Positions 5,701 through 6,319 of a DNA stretch of 6,319 bases are shown piece by piece; position 1 is the first letter of the stretch; the number at the start of each line of letters is the position of its first letter. The stretch is from CAYYJM01 sp964471755 (GTDB lineage Bacteria; Planctomycetota; Planctomycetia; Gemmatales; Gemmataceae), in the NCBI GenBank assembly GCA_964471755.1, contig CAYYJM010000328.1:1-6319 (forward strand). The letters are read 5' to 3'. The position numbers and the translations under genes are program-made. The notes under the pieces are model-generated. The model ran no database searches. It had not been told where the DNA came from and saw nothing but the letters and a program-made list of their open reading frames with translations.

Positions 5701-6252
5701 TCACCGATCGCGCTCGATCAGCGACTGCGTCTTGACCACGGTGAACTCATCGGGAAACGTGTGGAACGACGTGACGATCAGCAAGCCCGGCTTCGCCTCG
5801 GCCGAGAGATAACCCAGTGGAGCCAGGTTGAACCGATCGTGAACGCAGAAGGTGTGCAGAAAGCCGCGCTTGCTGCCGTCGGCCAGGATCTCGTCATGCA
5901 CCTGGAAGTAGACCTCCGGCCGCATCACCTCGACCTGGAAGCTCATCTGATACGTAATGCCATGCGCGCACGGCAACTTCTTCGACTGTTCGCTGCGAAG
6001 GCGGTAGTCGAGTAATCGGCGTCGCTGCGGCAGTTCGCACTTCTGAGACGTGGTCACTTCCGTCAGTACGACGTTGGGGTTCTCCCACGACACGACATGG
6101 CCGGTGCGCGTGATCCAGACCGTCAGGGTGTAGTCCTCGCGCTGGATCTTGCGGACGGCCAGGATGTCGAAGAACTCCGGGTGCAAGGGCCGACCGTAGA
6201 GCTGAAAGATCAACTCGCCGACGGGCGGTCGCAGGATGGATGACGTGCCCAT
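5701..6252 (-). CDS. DUF2617-like protein
   Basis: A 183-residue protein without signal peptide or membrane segment, probably cytoplasmic and of unknown function. Recognisable stretches are ELIFQLYGRPLHPEFF (about 13-28), GHVVSWENPNVVLTEV (about 51-66), LPQRRRLLDYRLRSEQS (about 74-90), ITYQMSFQVE (about 99-108) and the C-terminal FHTFPDEFTVVKTQSLIE (about 163-180). These fit my memory of planctomycete DUF2617 proteins, where a near-C-terminal HTFP/HTYP motif is typical; this is not confirmed by a search. The ATG at 6252 has AGAGG (CCTCT on the plus strand, 6262-6266) 9 nt upstream and gives an N-terminus like that of relatives. A stronger site further upstream serves a different frame (see the small ORF at 6210-6272). 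The gene is convergent with the protease gene, with 8 bp between stop codons, so it is not part of that operon. Confidence 0.75.
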   Translation of the reverse strand: MGTSSILRPPVGELIFQLYGRPLHPEFFDILAVRKIQREDYTLTVWITRTGHVVSWENPNVVLTEVTTSQKCELPQRRRLLDYRLRSEQSKKLPCAHGITYQMSFQVEVMRPEVYFQVHDEILADGSKRGFLHTFCVHDRFNLAPLGYLSAEAKPGLLIVTSFHTFPDEFTVVKTQSLIERDR

Positions 6253-6272
6253 GACGCCGGACCTCTGCTCAT
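6210..6272 (-). CDS. Possible 20-codon leader ORF overlapping the DUF2617-like start
   Basis: An ATG at 6272 on the minus strand is preceded, at 8 nt, by GGAAGGAG (CTCCTTCC on the plus strand, 6281-6288), the best ribosome-binding site in this region. The frame encodes MSRGPASWARHPSCDRPSAS and stops at 6210, so it starts 20 nt before the DUF2617-like ATG and ends 40 nt inside that gene, in a different frame. It could be a regulatory upstream ORF, or the Shine-Dalgarno match may be incidental. A sequencing indel joining it to the main frame is less likely, because the main frame already has a family-like N-terminus. Confidence 0.3.
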   Translation of the reverse strand: MSRGPASWARHPSCDRPSAS

Positions 6273-6280
6273 TTGGGATG

Positions 6281-6288
6281 CTCCTTCC
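6281..6288 (-). promoter_or_regulatory. Strong Shine-Dalgarno site before leader ORF
   Basis: Read on the minus strand, this is GGAAGGAG, 8 nt before an ATG at 6272 and 28 nt before the DUF2617-like ATG at 6252. It is too far away to serve the latter directly. Confidence 0.4.
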
Positions 6289-6298
6289 CTCTCCCTGG

Positions 6299-6304
6299 AT
6301 TATA
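6299..6304 (-). promoter_or_regulatory. Candidate -10 box of the DUF2617-like gene
   Basis: Minus-strand TATAAT, identical to the sigma70 -10 consensus, lies 46 nt upstream of the ATG at 6252. The predicted start site near 6292 would give a leader of about 40 nt that includes the GGAAGGAG site. The expected -35 position falls beyond the window, so the promoter cannot be completed. Confidence 0.4.
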
Positions 6305-6306
6305 GA

Positions 6307-6318
6307 CCACGAGCGTGG
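6307..6318. repeat. Short inverted repeat beside the -10 box
   Basis: CCACG-AG-CGTGG (5-bp arms, 2-bp spacer) lies just upstream of the TATAAT box in the minus-strand promoter, in the spacer between the -10 and -35 positions. It could be an operator, but arms this short are common by chance. Confidence 0.25.
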
Positions 6319-6319
6319 G

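Overview
The window looks like a piece of a high-GC planctomycete chromosome, most likely from the Gemmataceae or a close relative. This is inferred from family recognition without a database search. The reasons are a Tat-exported DUF1501 protein, large exported proteins of unknown function with Planctomycetes-type sequence patterns, and a pair made of a small protein and a retropepsin-like protein of a kind I associate with these genomes. The coding is dense: five genes on the plus strand and one on the minus strand. No rRNA, tRNA, CRISPR array, transposase or integrase gene was seen.

Layout. Positions 1-125 hold no gene but contain a GC-rich nested palindrome (39-98) that resembles a REP/BIME element. 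Next come three plus-strand genes for predicted exported proteins: a DUF1501 protein (126-1547), a 585-residue protein with an internal duplication and a DUF3352-like pattern (1594-3351), and a 469-residue protein of unknown function (3447-4856). The short gaps between them carry a 12-bp palindrome and a pair of mutually exclusive hairpins. A two-gene cassette follows: a 107-residue protein (4944-5267) overlapping by 19 nt a 147-residue aspartic protease homologue with DSG and IGLD motifs (5249-5692). On the minus strand, a DUF2617-like gene (5701-6252) converges on the cassette with only 8 bp between stop codons. Its upstream region holds a TATAAT box and a possible 20-codon leader ORF that carries the best Shine-Dalgarno sequence.

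How the genes may work together. The first three genes could be one transcript for extracytoplasmic proteins, but nothing visible links them biochemically. The protease cassette has no signal peptides and so looks cytoplasmic. It is lower in GC than the upstream genes, which suggests a different history. It is the best candidate for an uncharacterised system here: a cytoplasmic retropepsin-like enzyme translationally tied to a small partner. No function is established for the pair.
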